A stretch of DNA of 7,680 nt from Acetobacteraceae bacterium (GCA_014377905.1 JACMOQ010000413.1:1-7680), one strand, 5' to 3'. Counted from the first letter of the stretch, positions 1 through 7,280 are shown. Notes: generated by a model not told the origin, from the sequence alone. Translations and numbers: made by a program.

Positions 1-1
1 C

Positions 2-175
2 GGCGGGCCAGGCGTGTGGCGGGCTGTGGATATTCTCCTGAACGGCACCATCAGCCGGGTGGCGGTGCAACGGTCGGATTTCCGCGCCATTGTTGATGCC
101 GGCGATCCGGGTGCGCTGATTATTTTACTGCGCAACAAGACCGCCGCACTTTTGGCCGGCGCCGCCAAACCGTGA
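2..175 (+). CDS. hpnM: HpnM-like protein, MlaC/Ttg2D family (C-terminal 57 residues only)
   Basis: The gene begins upstream of the window; an open frame runs from base 2 to the TGA at 173-175. The visible tail contains VWRAVDILLNGTISRVAVQRSD followed by an amphipathic helix ending in GAAKP. The pattern W-R-x-x-D-(6 residues)-SRVAVQRSDF resembles the C-terminus of MlaC/Ttg2D phospholipid-binding proteins, and especially the hopanoid-associated member HpnM. MlaC proteins are periplasmic lipid carriers of the Mla transport system; the exact role of HpnM in hopanoid handling is not settled. The stop overlaps the GTG start of the following glycosyltransferase gene (GTGA), which ties it into the hopanoid operon. 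The signal peptide and most of the lipid-binding domain are outside the window, so the call rests on 57 residues plus the neighbouring hpnI and hpnJ. Confidence 0.7.
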   Translation, partial: GGPGVWRAVDILLNGTISRVAVQRSDFRAIVDAGDPGALIILLRNKTAALLAGAAKP

Positions 176-1356
176 CCATTCTTGCCGCAATCGCGCTGCT
201 GCTCGCAGGCATCGGCCTTACGCAAGGCACCGTCGGGCTTTGGGCGCTCGGCCGGTTTCGCGCCCGGATGCCGGCACCAGCGCCGCGGGTGCTACCCGGC
301 GTAACTGTGCTGAAGCCGCTTTATGGCGACGAGGCCCTGTTGGAAGTGGCACTCGCCAGCAATTTCCGCCAAACCTATCCAGAGTTCCAACTGGTTTTCG
401 GGGTAAAATCCCCCGATGACGCCGCCCTTGGCGTTGTAGAGCGTCTGCGAGCGCGGTTCCCGGACGTCGATGTGGCAGTGGTGATCTGCCCGGACGAGCA
501 CGGCGCCAATCGTAAAATCGGCAATCTGATTAACATGCTGTCAGCCGCCAAGCATGACGTACTGGTGATCGCCGATAGTGATGTGCATGTGGCGCCAACC
601 TATCTCGGCCGGCTGGTCGCGTGCCTTGCGCTGCCGCAGGTTGGACTGGTGACCACGCTTTACACCGGGCTTGCGGCCAGCCGAACCATGGTGGCGCGCC
701 TGGGCGCGACCGCGATCAGCCATGGGTTTTTGCCCGGCGCGTTGCTGGCCCGCGAGCTTGGCCGCCAGGATTGCCTGGGTGCGACAATGGCTTTGCGGCG
801 CGATACGCTGGGCAAAATCGGTGGGTTGCGCACTTTGGTTGACCATCTCGCCGATGATTACATGCTTGGGCGGCTGGTTCTTGCCCATGGTTTGCGCGTG
901 CATCTGGCCGATGCGGTGGTCGCCACCACGGTGCCGGAAACCCGGTTTGGCCATTTGTTCCGACACGAATTACGCTGGGCACGCACCATAAGGGCGGTCG
1001 AACCGATCGGTTTTGCGGCATCCGCGGTGCAATATCCGCTGGCCTGGGCGGCCTTTGCCGTGGTCTTAAGCGGCGGCGCGATTTGGGCGGTGGCGGGCTT
1101 TGGCGTGGCTTGGCTCGGGCGGGCATTGATCGCCCGCGGCCTTGATGCGCGGCTCGGCCTTGCGAAATCGGCACTTGCGACGCCGGCGCCCTTCTGGCTT
1201 TTGCCGCTCCGCGACCTTATGTCGATCCTGATTATGCTGGCGAGCGTTGGCAGCGACCGCGTCGAGTGGCGCGGAACTGAAATGCACGCCGACCATGCCG
1301 AGCTTCCGATTAATGAAAATCCGCCGCCGCATGCCTCCGTGCCGCAGCGCACCTGA
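172..1356 (+). CDS. hpnI: Hopanoid biosynthesis glycosyltransferase HpnI (GT21/GT2-like)
   Basis: 394 residues from a GTG start that overlaps the upstream stop; no Shine-Dalgarno is obvious, which suits translational coupling. The N-terminus (about 2-27) is a membrane anchor. The catalytic domain follows, with VTVLKPLYGDE (44-54), the metal-binding D-S-D at 135-137, LGATMALRR (202-210), the acidic pair D228-D229 and HELRW at 265-269. This D, DxD, D, xxRW order is that of ceramide-glucosyltransferase-like enzymes. Hydrophobic stretches near 285-320 and 341-360 form the C-terminal membrane part. In characterised hopanoid producers HpnI adds an N-acetylglucosamine unit to bacteriohopanetetrol at the inner membrane, and HpnK and HpnJ act afterwards. 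The last 25 residues form a hydrophilic, proline-containing tail of no evident function. Length is close to the usual HpnI. The family is secure; the exact sugar transferred is inferred from homologues. Confidence 0.9.
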   Translation: MTILAAIALLLAGIGLTQGTVGLWALGRFRARMPAPAPRVLPGVTVLKPLYGDEALLEVALASNFRQTYPEFQLVFGVKSPDDAALGVVERLRARFPDVDVAVVICPDEHGANRKIGNLINMLSAAKHDVLVIADSDVHVAPTYLGRLVACLALPQVGLVTTLYTGLAASRTMVARLGATAISHGFLPGALLARELGRQDCLGATMALRRDTLGKIGGLRTLVDHLADDYMLGRLVLAHGLRVHLADAVVATTVPETRFGHLFRHELRWARTIRAVEPIGFAASAVQYPLAWAAFAVVLSGGAIWAVAGFGVAWLGRALIARGLDARLGLAKSALATPAPFWLLPLRDLMSILIMLASVGSDRVEWRGTEMHADHAELPINENPPPHASVPQRT

Positions 1357-1374
1357 ATTTTGGGAAAAAGACCG

Positions 1375-2802
1375 ATGATGAAGACGCTTTTCCTCCAGCC
1401 GCCCTCCTTCGACGGCTTCGACGGCGGCGCTGGCTCGCGCTACCAGGCCAAGCGCGAGATCAAGAGCTTCTGGTTCCCAACCTGGCTCGCCCAGCCGGCG
1501 GCCCTGGTGCCGGGCAGCCGCTTGATTGACGCCCCGCCGGCAAAGATCGGCATGGATGTGGTGCTGGCCGACACCAGGAACCGCGATTTATGCGTGATCC
1601 ACACCTCGACGCCGAGCTTTGCGTCCGATGTGAAGGTCGCCCAGGCGATCAAGGACGCCAACCCGAACATCAAGATCGGCATGGTTGGCGCCAAGGTTGC
1701 CGTCCAGCCGGAAGAAAGCCTGCTGAAAGGCGCGCCGATTGATTTCGTTGCCCGCAATGAATTCGATTTCACCATTAAGGACATCGCCGGAGGGATGGAT
1801 TTCGCCGGCGTTGATGGGATTTCATATCGCAACAAGGATGGCGTGATCGTCCACAACAAGGAGCGTAAAATCCTTGCGAATATGGACGATCTGCCATTCG
1901 TGACCGAGGTCTATAAGCGCGATTTGAAGATCGAGGATTACTTCATCGGCTACCTCAAGCACCCGTATTTGTCGCTTTACACTGGGCGCGGCTGCAAGAG
2001 CCACTGCACATTCTGCCTGTGGCCGCAAACTGTAGGTGGGCATAATTATCGGGTGCGCAGCGTCGAACACGTCGCCGCCGAAATCCGCCAGTCCTTGAAA
2101 ATGTTTCCCCAGGTGCGGGAGATTTTCTTCGATGACGACACTTTCACCGATAATTTGCCGCGCGCCGAGGCGATTGCCCGCGAACTCGGCAAGATGGGCG
2201 TCACCTGGTCGTGCAACGCCAAAGCCAATGTGCCGCGCAAGACGCTTGAGGTGCTGAAAAACAACGGCCTTCGTCTTTTGCTTGTCGGCTACGAGAGCGG
2301 CAATCAGCAGATCCTGCACAACATCAAGAAGGGCATGCTGATCGAGGTCGCCAAGAAGTTTACCAAGGATTGCCATGAACTCGGCATCAAGATCCACGGC
2401 ACCTTCATCCTCGGCCTGCCCGGCGAGACCCGGGAAACCATCCAGGAAACTATTCGCTTCGCCACCGAAGTGAACCCGCACACCATGCAGGTTTCCCTCG
2501 CCGCCCCCTATCCCGGCACCTTTCTTTACAAGCAGGCGCTCGAAAATGGCTGGCTGGATGAGGCGAATGCCGAACTGATCGACGAAAGCGGCGTGCAGAT
2601 CGCGCCGTTGCATTACCCGCATCTGTCGCATAGCGAAATATTTGACTCGGTGGAAACCTTCTACCGGAAGTTCTATTTCCGCGCCCCGAAAATCGCGTCC
2701 ATCGTTGGCGAAATGGTGACCAGCCCGCAAATGATGGTGCGACGCCTGCGCGAAGGGGTGGAGTTCTTCCAGTTCCTGCGCGAGCGGCATAAGGCGGCCT
2801 GA
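1375..2802 (+). CDS. hpnJ: Hopanoid biosynthesis radical SAM protein HpnJ
   Basis: 475 residues from ATG 1375, chosen because GGGA at 1362-1365 lies about nine bases upstream. An in-frame TTG at 1360 would add MGKRP, and ATG 1378 is an equally possible start. The N-terminus KTLFLQPPSFDGFDGGAGSR is highly characteristic of HpnJ. Residues 1 to about 170 resemble the cobalamin-binding-like domain of B12-type radical SAM proteins, but no DxHxxG cobalamin-ligand motif is seen there. The radical SAM core follows, with C207, C211 and C214 in the CX3CX2C cluster motif (GCKSHCTFC), then FFDDDTF and GTFILGLPGET. HpnJ is the enzyme needed to turn bacteriohopanetetrol glucosamine into the cyclitol ether, a radical rearrangement of the sugar ring. 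It sits 18 bases after hpnI and is the last gene of this strand's run, converging on the ligase gene with 18 bases between stops. Confidence 0.93.
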   Translation: MMKTLFLQPPSFDGFDGGAGSRYQAKREIKSFWFPTWLAQPAALVPGSRLIDAPPAKIGMDVVLADTRNRDLCVIHTSTPSFASDVKVAQAIKDANPNIKIGMVGAKVAVQPEESLLKGAPIDFVARNEFDFTIKDIAGGMDFAGVDGISYRNKDGVIVHNKERKILANMDDLPFVTEVYKRDLKIEDYFIGYLKHPYLSLYTGRGCKSHCTFCLWPQTVGGHNYRVRSVEHVAAEIRQSLKMFPQVREIFFDDDTFTDNLPRAEAIARELGKMGVTWSCNAKANVPRKTLEVLKNNGLRLLLVGYESGNQQILHNIKKGMLIEVAKKFTKDCHELGIKIHGTFILGLPGETRETIQETIRFATEVNPHTMQVSLAAPYPGTFLYKQALENGWLDEANAELIDESGVQIAPLHYPHLSHSEIFDSVETFYRKFYFRAPKIASIVGEMVTSPQMMVRRLREGVEFFQFLRERHKAA

Positions 2803-2820
2803 GGAAGGGCTTGTTTTGGC

Positions 2821-4362
2821 CTAACTGACCTGTTTGGCCCGCCCCGCCCAGAACTTCTCCCGCAGGTTGGTTTTGAGAACCTTCCCCGCCCCGGATAACG
2901 GCAAGGGGGCTTGGCGGATTTCCACGCTGCGCGGGCATTTATAGCCGGCAATCTGGGTCCGGCTATGGGCGATGACCTGCTCTGGCGTTAACGTGCGGCC
3001 GGCCTTGGGCACCACCACGGCGTGCACGGTTTCGCCCCATTTATCATCGGGAATGCCGATCACGGCGACTTCGGACACGCCTTCGAGCATCGAGATGGCG
3101 CTTTCCACTTCGGCGGAGTAGATGTTCTCGCCACCCGAAATGATCATGTCTTTCAGGCGGTCAACGATGTAGACGTAGCCGTCGGTGTCCATCATGCCGC
3201 CATCGGCGCTGTGGTACCAGCCGCCGCGCAGGGCGGCAGCCGTCGCATCCGGCAGTTTCCAGTAGCCGCGCATGATGTTGGGGCCACGGATCTGGACTTC
3301 GCCGACCGTGCCACGTGGCACTTCGCAGTCGTTTTCATCGGCGATCCGCACTTCGATCAGCATGCACGGCAGGCCACAGCTTTTGGCCCGGTCGCCGGTG
3401 ACGGTGATGTTGCGGTCCATCGCGGTGACCAGGGGCGATGCCTCGCTCATGCCGTAGACATGGAGGAACTGCACGGTTGGGAAGGCGCGCGTGGCCGCCT
3501 GCAAAACCGCGTCCGGCATCGGGGACGCGCCGTAGGGGATGACCCGCAAGGTCGAAACATCATAGTCGCCAACAGTGGGAAAATTGGCCAGCGCGTTGAT
3601 CATGGTTGGCACCAGCAGGGTGTTGGTGGCCTTGGTGCGGGCGATTTCGGTCAGCAATTCGGCGGGGTCGAAGCGGGCAACGAAAACATGTGTGCCGCCG
3701 ACCATGGTGATGGCGAAGGTCGAGGCACCATCGGCAAGATGGAACATTGGGGCCGCGTGAACATAAATGCTGTCATGGCGATAGCCGATTGCCGGCGCCA
3801 TCATCGCGGCATTACTGACCAGATTGTCATGGGTCAGCATCACCCCCTTGGACCGGCCGGTGGTGCCGCCGGTGTAGAATATCCCGGCAACGTCGTGCCC
3901 GCCGGTCGGGCTATCAGTTGTGAAAGGTTCGGCGAGCAGGGTTTCATAACCCATCATCCCAGCCGGGATCGGACCGTCGCCAAGATAAATCACCTGCTTC
4001 ACCCCGGCCATCTGGGTCAGTTGCGCGGGCAGGGTGGCGAACGCGTCATCGACCAGCAGCAGCATCGCGCCGCTGTCTGCGAGAATGAAGTCGATTTCCG
4101 GGGGCGCGAGACGGGTGTTGAGCGGCACGATGATCGCACCGGCGGCCGGCACGGCGTACAGCACCTCCAAATAGCGGTCGCTGTTCAGGGCCAGGATTGC
4201 CGCGCGTTCCCCGACGCGGAGACCAAGCGCTGCCATCCCGCCAGCAATGCGGCTAATGCGGTCAGCGGTTTCTGCCCAGGTGCGGCGGCGGTCGCGGAAG
4301 ATGGTGGACGCCCCGCCCGGATTGATCGTGACAGCGCGCTGCAAGCCTTGCGTGAGGAACAT
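2821..4362 (-). CDS. Class I adenylate-forming acyl-CoA ligase (AMP-dependent synthetase)
   Basis: 513 residues, ATG at 4362 with a strong Shine-Dalgarno. The protein joins a carboxylic acid to CoA through an acyl-adenylate in the cytoplasm. All core motifs are visible: the phosphate-binding loop YTGGTTGRSKG (163-173), YGMSE (303-307), the ribose-binding Asp D387 inside HSADGG, the hinge motif DRLKDMIISGGENI (401-414), AGYKCPR (472-478) and the C-terminal catalytic lysine K494 in LSGAGK. Length and motif spelling match the medium/long-chain fatty-acyl-CoA synthetase and related carboxylate-CoA ligase group. HSADGG has Ala where most relatives have Gly (TGD or SGD). The gene lies 34 bases after the TRAP permease gene on the same strand, so it probably activates the acid imported by that transporter; this substrate link is an inference. 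The true acid (fatty, aromatic or short-chain) cannot be read from the motifs. Confidence 0.92.
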   Translation of the reverse strand: MFLTQGLQRAVTINPGGASTIFRDRRRTWAETADRISRIAGGMAALGLRVGERAAILALNSDRYLEVLYAVPAAGAIIVPLNTRLAPPEIDFILADSGAMLLLVDDAFATLPAQLTQMAGVKQVIYLGDGPIPAGMMGYETLLAEPFTTDSPTGGHDVAGIFYTGGTTGRSKGVMLTHDNLVSNAAMMAPAIGYRHDSIYVHAAPMFHLADGASTFAITMVGGTHVFVARFDPAELLTEIARTKATNTLLVPTMINALANFPTVGDYDVSTLRVIPYGASPMPDAVLQAATRAFPTVQFLHVYGMSEASPLVTAMDRNITVTGDRAKSCGLPCMLIEVRIADENDCEVPRGTVGEVQIRGPNIMRGYWKLPDATAAALRGGWYHSADGGMMDTDGYVYIVDRLKDMIISGGENIYSAEVESAISMLEGVSEVAVIGIPDDKWGETVHAVVVPKAGRTLTPEQVIAHSRTQIAGYKCPRSVEIRQAPLPLSGAGKVLKTNLREKFWAGRAKQVS

Positions 4363-4367
4363 TTGAA

Positions 4368-4375
4368 CCTTTCCC
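4368..4375 (-). promoter_or_regulatory. Ribosome binding site of the acyl-CoA ligase gene
   Basis: The minus-strand sequence GGGAAAGG ends five bases before the ATG at 4362, supporting that start. It sits in the 34-base gap after the TRAP permease stop, so the ligase can be translated independently of the permease on a shared transcript. No hairpin terminator is visible in this gap. Confidence 0.6.
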
Positions 4376-4396
4376 AGTCTTGGTGTTCAGGCGATA

Positions 4397-6208
4397 TTAC
4401 AAAAAGCCGATACTAAACCACGGCACCGCTGCCACGACGATCAGCCCAGCCAGGACCGCAAGCAGATAGGGCCATATGCGCCGCATGGCCGCATCGGGCG
4501 ACACCCGCCCGATCGCGCAGGCGGCGTAATAGCCCACCCCAAACGGCGGCGCGAACAGCCCGATGCCCATCGCCAGGATCACCACCATGGCGTAATGAAC
4601 TTCGTGGATGCCGACCAGCCGCGCCGACGGGAACAGCAACGGGCCGAACAGCACGATCGCGGGAATGCCTTCCAGCACGCTGCCGAGCACGATGAAGGCA
4701 ACAATGGATACCGCCATGAAGCCGGCCGCCCCGCCTGGCATTTCTGTCATCGCGGCCGCGAGTTGGCGGGAAAATCCGGACTGGGTCAGCGCCCAGGCCA
4801 TGCCGGTGGCAGTGCCGATGATGAGCAGAATGGCGCCAGACAACGCCGCCGTTTCGACCAGCATCGGAAACAACCGGCGCAGTGGAAACTGGCGATAAAT
4901 CACGATGCCGACGACCACGGCATAGACGATGCCGATGGTGGAAACCTCGGTCGCTGTCGCCACACCTTCGACCACCGCGGTGCGGATCACCAAGGGCAGG
5001 ATCAGCGCCGGGAGGGACACTACCAGCGCGCGGCCGACCACGCCCCAGGGCGGCCGGACGATCCCGGTGAGGTTTTCGCCCCGTCCACGCCAGCGCGCGA
5101 TAATCGCCAAGGCCACCGCCAACACCAGAGCCGGCATCAGCCCGCCGGTGAACAATGCCGCGATAGATACGCCGGTCACCGAGCCGATGGTGATCAGCAC
5201 CAGCGATGGCGGGATGGTTTCGCTCATTGCGCCGGACGCGGCCAGAAGGGCGACCAATTCGCCCTCATTGGCGCCGCGCCGCTTCATTTCGGGGAACAGC
5301 ACCGGGGCGACGGCGGCCATGTCGGCGGCCTTCGAGCCCGAGATGCCCGACACCAGATACATTGCGCCGAGCAGCACATAGGACAGCCCGCCGCGCACAT
5401 GCCCGAGCAGCGACGCCAGAAACCCCACCATGGCGCGCGCCATCCCGGTCATTTCGATCAGCAGCCCGAGGAACACGAACAGCGGCACGGCAAGCAGGAT
5501 AAGCGAGCTCATCCCCTCATCCATCCGTGACACAATCACCGTAAGCGGCGTGCGGGTCAGGGTCGCGAGATAGGCGAGCGTCGCGAGGCCAAAGGCAAAA
5601 CCAATTGGCACCGACAGCAGCACCGCGGCGCCGAGCAGCACCACAAAGAACAGCACCAGGTTCCAGTTGCCGAAACCTTTGAGCCATGGCCCGGCGACAT
5701 ACAGAACTGCCGCCAACCCACCGACCACGACCAGGCCGAACACCGCGTCCCGCCAGGAAATCCGTAACAGCCGGGCGAGCGCGGTCACTGCCATCAGCGC
5801 CGCGCCGACCGGGATCGCCATTGCGCGATAGGTGTTGTGGATGCCGAGCGCCGGGGTTTCGATGAACCATTCATCGGCGGCATAGTCCCAGGCCGATGGC
5901 AGCATCATCGCCAGGAACACTGCCACCGCAGCCGTCGCCATCGCCTCCACCCGCGCGCGCGCCGGGCCCGATAGCCCGCCGACGATGGCGGTCAGCCGCA
6001 TATGTTCCGATCGTTGCAAGGCGACGACGCTGCCCAGCATCGCCAGCCACAGGAACAGGATCGAGGCGAGTTCGTCGGTCCAGATCAGCGGGGCGTGGAA
6101 CACGTAGCGGGCGGCCACCCCGCTGAACAGCACGACGATTTCCGCCACCACCAGGATTGCGACCGGGACTTCGACGATTAAGCGCAAAGCCCGGTCCAGG
6201 TGCCGCAT
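4397..6208 (-). CDS. TRAP transporter fused permease, DctQ-DctM type
   Basis: 603 residues from ATG 6208. An in-frame ATG at 6250 would add 14 residues but overlap the upstream gene by 40 bases. The start at 6208 follows the upstream stop by two bases and begins MRHLDRALRL, a typical small-subunit N-terminus. Residues 1 to about 160 are the DctQ-like four-helix subunit with the hallmark RYVFHAPLIWTDE (34-46). From about 180 the DctM-like large subunit follows, with GISGSKAADMAAVAPVLFPEM (about 288-308), SGAMSETIPPSLVLI (about 325-339), EGIPAIVLFGPLLFP (about 513-527) and GLFAPPFGVGYYAA (about 550-563). Together they form the inner-membrane channel of a secondary, ion-gradient-driven TRAP transporter that accepts ligand from the periplasmic binding protein encoded upstream. 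Q-M fusions are well known in this family. The many hydrophobic segments fit an integral membrane protein. The substrate is not determinable. Confidence 0.93.
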   Translation of the reverse strand: MRHLDRALRLIVEVPVAILVVAEIVVLFSGVAARYVFHAPLIWTDELASILFLWLAMLGSVVALQRSEHMRLTAIVGGLSGPARARVEAMATAAVAVFLAMMLPSAWDYAADEWFIETPALGIHNTYRAMAIPVGAALMAVTALARLLRISWRDAVFGLVVVGGLAAVLYVAGPWLKGFGNWNLVLFFVVLLGAAVLLSVPIGFAFGLATLAYLATLTRTPLTVIVSRMDEGMSSLILLAVPLFVFLGLLIEMTGMARAMVGFLASLLGHVRGGLSYVLLGAMYLVSGISGSKAADMAAVAPVLFPEMKRRGANEGELVALLAASGAMSETIPPSLVLITIGSVTGVSIAALFTGGLMPALVLAVALAIIARWRGRGENLTGIVRPPWGVVGRALVVSLPALILPLVIRTAVVEGVATATEVSTIGIVYAVVVGIVIYRQFPLRRLFPMLVETAALSGAILLIIGTATGMAWALTQSGFSRQLAAAMTEMPGGAAGFMAVSIVAFIVLGSVLEGIPAIVLFGPLLFPSARLVGIHEVHYAMVVILAMGIGLFAPPFGVGYYAACAIGRVSPDAAMRRIWPYLLAVLAGLIVVAAVPWFSIGFL

Positions 6209-6210
6209 GG

Positions 6211-7218
6211 CTAGGACAGGGTGCCGACTTCGCCTTCCAGGATCGCCCATGCCTCATCGCCGTATTTCTTTTTCCATTCGGCGTAAAAGCCGGCGGTTTT
6301 CAGGGCTTCACGGAAGGCGGGTTTGTCGACCTCGACGAATTCCAGCCCCTTGGCCTTCAGATCTGCGGCGACTGAGCCGTTGAGGGCGGCGATATCGGCG
6401 CGTTCCTTGAATGCGGCGGCGTTGAATTCGCGGGCGATGATGGCCTGGGCGTCTTTCGGCAAGGCAGCGAAGCCCTTCGCGTTGCCGAGCATCCAGAACC
6501 CGTCCCACATATGGCTGGTCATCGAGCAGTATTTCTGCACTTCGTAGAGTTTGGCGATCTGGATCAGGGTGAGCGGATTTTCCTGGCCCTCGGCGATTTT
6601 AGTTTGCAGCGCCGAGTAAACCTCGGCGAAGTTGATGCTGATCGGGGACGCGCCGAGCGCGGTGAACATGCTGGTCCACAAGGGCGAAACCGGCACTCGG
6701 ATTTTGAAGCCCTTGAGGTCCGCCGGCACTTTGACCGGGCGGCTGGAACTGGTGATCTGGCGAAAGCCGTTATCCCAGATGTTGTCAAACGCGATCAGTC
6801 CGCGCTTGCCGATTTCCGACCGCACATGGGCACCGAGCTTGCCGTCCATCGCCTTCCAGACGGTGTCGTAATCCTTGAACGCGAAGCCGATGCCGTTGAT
6901 CGATGCCGCCGGCACCAGGGTGGACAAAATCAGGCCCGACAGCGTGAAGAAATCGATCGCGCCGGAGCGCAATTGCGACAGCATGTCGGTGTCGGACCCC
7001 AGCTGATTGTTGGGGAAAAGCTGGATTTCGACCGCGCCATTGGTCGCCGCCTCGATGCGGTCGGCGGCTTCCTGCTGGCGGATGCTTTGCGGATGGGTGA
7101 TCGGTGAGTTGTTGGCGAGTTTCAGGGTGAATTCCGCTGCCCGCGCCGGGCGGCTGCCGATGGCGATCAGCGGCAAGGCGGCACCGGCGAGCAAAGCGCG
7201 GCGGTTGAGAACGGACAT
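6211..7218 (-). CDS. dctP: TRAP transporter periplasmic substrate-binding protein, DctP family
   Basis: 335 residues from ATG 7218, preceded by AAGGAA at a seven-base spacing; the open frame extends further upstream, but those residues are not protein-like and would precede the signal peptide. The N-terminus MSVLNRRALLAGAALPL has a twin arginine (R6-R7), a hydrophobic core and a likely cleavage site after ARA or ARAA (residue 27 or 28), so the protein is exported, perhaps by Tat. The mature part has the DctP layout: FTLKLANNSPITHPQS, then LFPNNQLGSDTDMLSQLRSG (67-86), GFRQIT with R153, FKIRVP with R174 at the position that usually salt-bridges the ligand carboxylate, and AEGQENPLT (209-217). 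It captures an organic acid and delivers it to the fused permease encoded two bases downstream. Retention of R174 argues for a carboxylate ligand, as does the ligase gene in the same operon; the identity is unknown. Confidence 0.93.
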   Translation of the reverse strand: MSVLNRRALLAGAALPLIAIGSRPARAAEFTLKLANNSPITHPQSIRQQEAADRIEAATNGAVEIQLFPNNQLGSDTDMLSQLRSGAIDFFTLSGLILSTLVPAASINGIGFAFKDYDTVWKAMDGKLGAHVRSEIGKRGLIAFDNIWDNGFRQITSSSRPVKVPADLKGFKIRVPVSPLWTSMFTALGASPISINFAEVYSALQTKIAEGQENPLTLIQIAKLYEVQKYCSMTSHMWDGFWMLGNAKGFAALPKDAQAIIAREFNAAAFKERADIAALNGSVAADLKAKGLEFVEVDKPAFREALKTAGFYAEWKKKYGDEAWAILEGEVGTLS

Positions 7219-7225
7219 GTTATTG

Positions 7226-7231
7226 TTCCTT
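7226..7231 (-). promoter_or_regulatory. Ribosome binding site of the TRAP binding-protein gene
   Basis: AAGGAA on the minus strand lies seven bases before the ATG at 7218. This fixes the start of the binding protein in place of the much longer open frame that extends to the right, because a signal peptide begins immediately after it. Confidence 0.65.
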
Positions 7232-7249
7232 GGACGGGTTTCGACTGAC

Positions 7250-7277
7250 AAAATAGCGATTGACCCTTGGGTGGCAA
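7250..7277 (-). promoter_or_regulatory. Candidate sigma70-type promoter for the TRAP-ligase operon
   Basis: On the minus strand TTGCCA (7277-7272, five of six matches to the -35 consensus) is followed after 16 bases by TATTTT (7255-7250, four of six matches to the -10 consensus). Transcription would begin near 7243, giving a leader of about 25 bases with the AAGGAA ribosome binding site. This is the only spacer upstream of the three-gene minus-strand run, so a promoter is expected here. It is a pattern match by eye; no start site is known. Confidence 0.4.
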
Positions 7278-7280
7278 GGG
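7264..7280. repeat. Perfect 6-base inverted repeat (CCCTTG-N5-CAAGGG) in the divergent spacer
   Basis: The two arms at 7264-7269 and 7275-7280 are exact reverse complements separated by GGTGG. The right arm covers most of the candidate -35 element of the minus-strand TRAP operon promoter and abuts the start codon of the plus-strand DUF1800 gene. It could be an operator for a dimeric regulator, or a small hairpin that hides the AAGGGG next to the DUF1800 start. A 6-base palindrome can also occur by chance. Confidence 0.4.

Noticed and set aside
2368..2385. DxHxxG string (DCHELG) in HpnJ, resembling the cobalamin-ligand motif
   Set aside because: It falls within the radical SAM barrel, after the CX3CX2C motif and not in the N-terminal B12-like domain, so it is most likely a chance match.
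1822..2790. 322-codon minus-strand open frame opposite hpnJ
   Set aside because: It is the complement of a well-conserved radical SAM gene; the translation shows no motif and no ribosome binding site was evident.
2803..2842. GGCC repeats around the convergent gap as a possible bidirectional terminator
   Set aside because: The arms are only four bases with a long loop and no U-tract on either strand, which is too weak to call.
3022..4416. 464-codon plus-strand open frame opposite the acyl-CoA ligase
   Set aside because: It lies exactly antisense to a ligase with every superfamily motif. Its translation is rich in His, Gly, Arg and Asp with no recognisable domain, as expected from the complement of GC-rich codons.
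4595..5530. 311-codon plus-strand open frame opposite the TRAP permease
   Set aside because: It is an antisense shadow with a His/Gln/Arg/Asp-rich, low-complexity translation and no domain; the minus strand encodes a clear membrane permease.
6209..6250. ATG 6250 as the start of the fused permease
   Set aside because: It would overlap the binding-protein gene by 40 bases and add a non-hydrophobic Arg-rich leader; ATG 6208, two bases after the upstream stop, gives a family-typical N-terminus.
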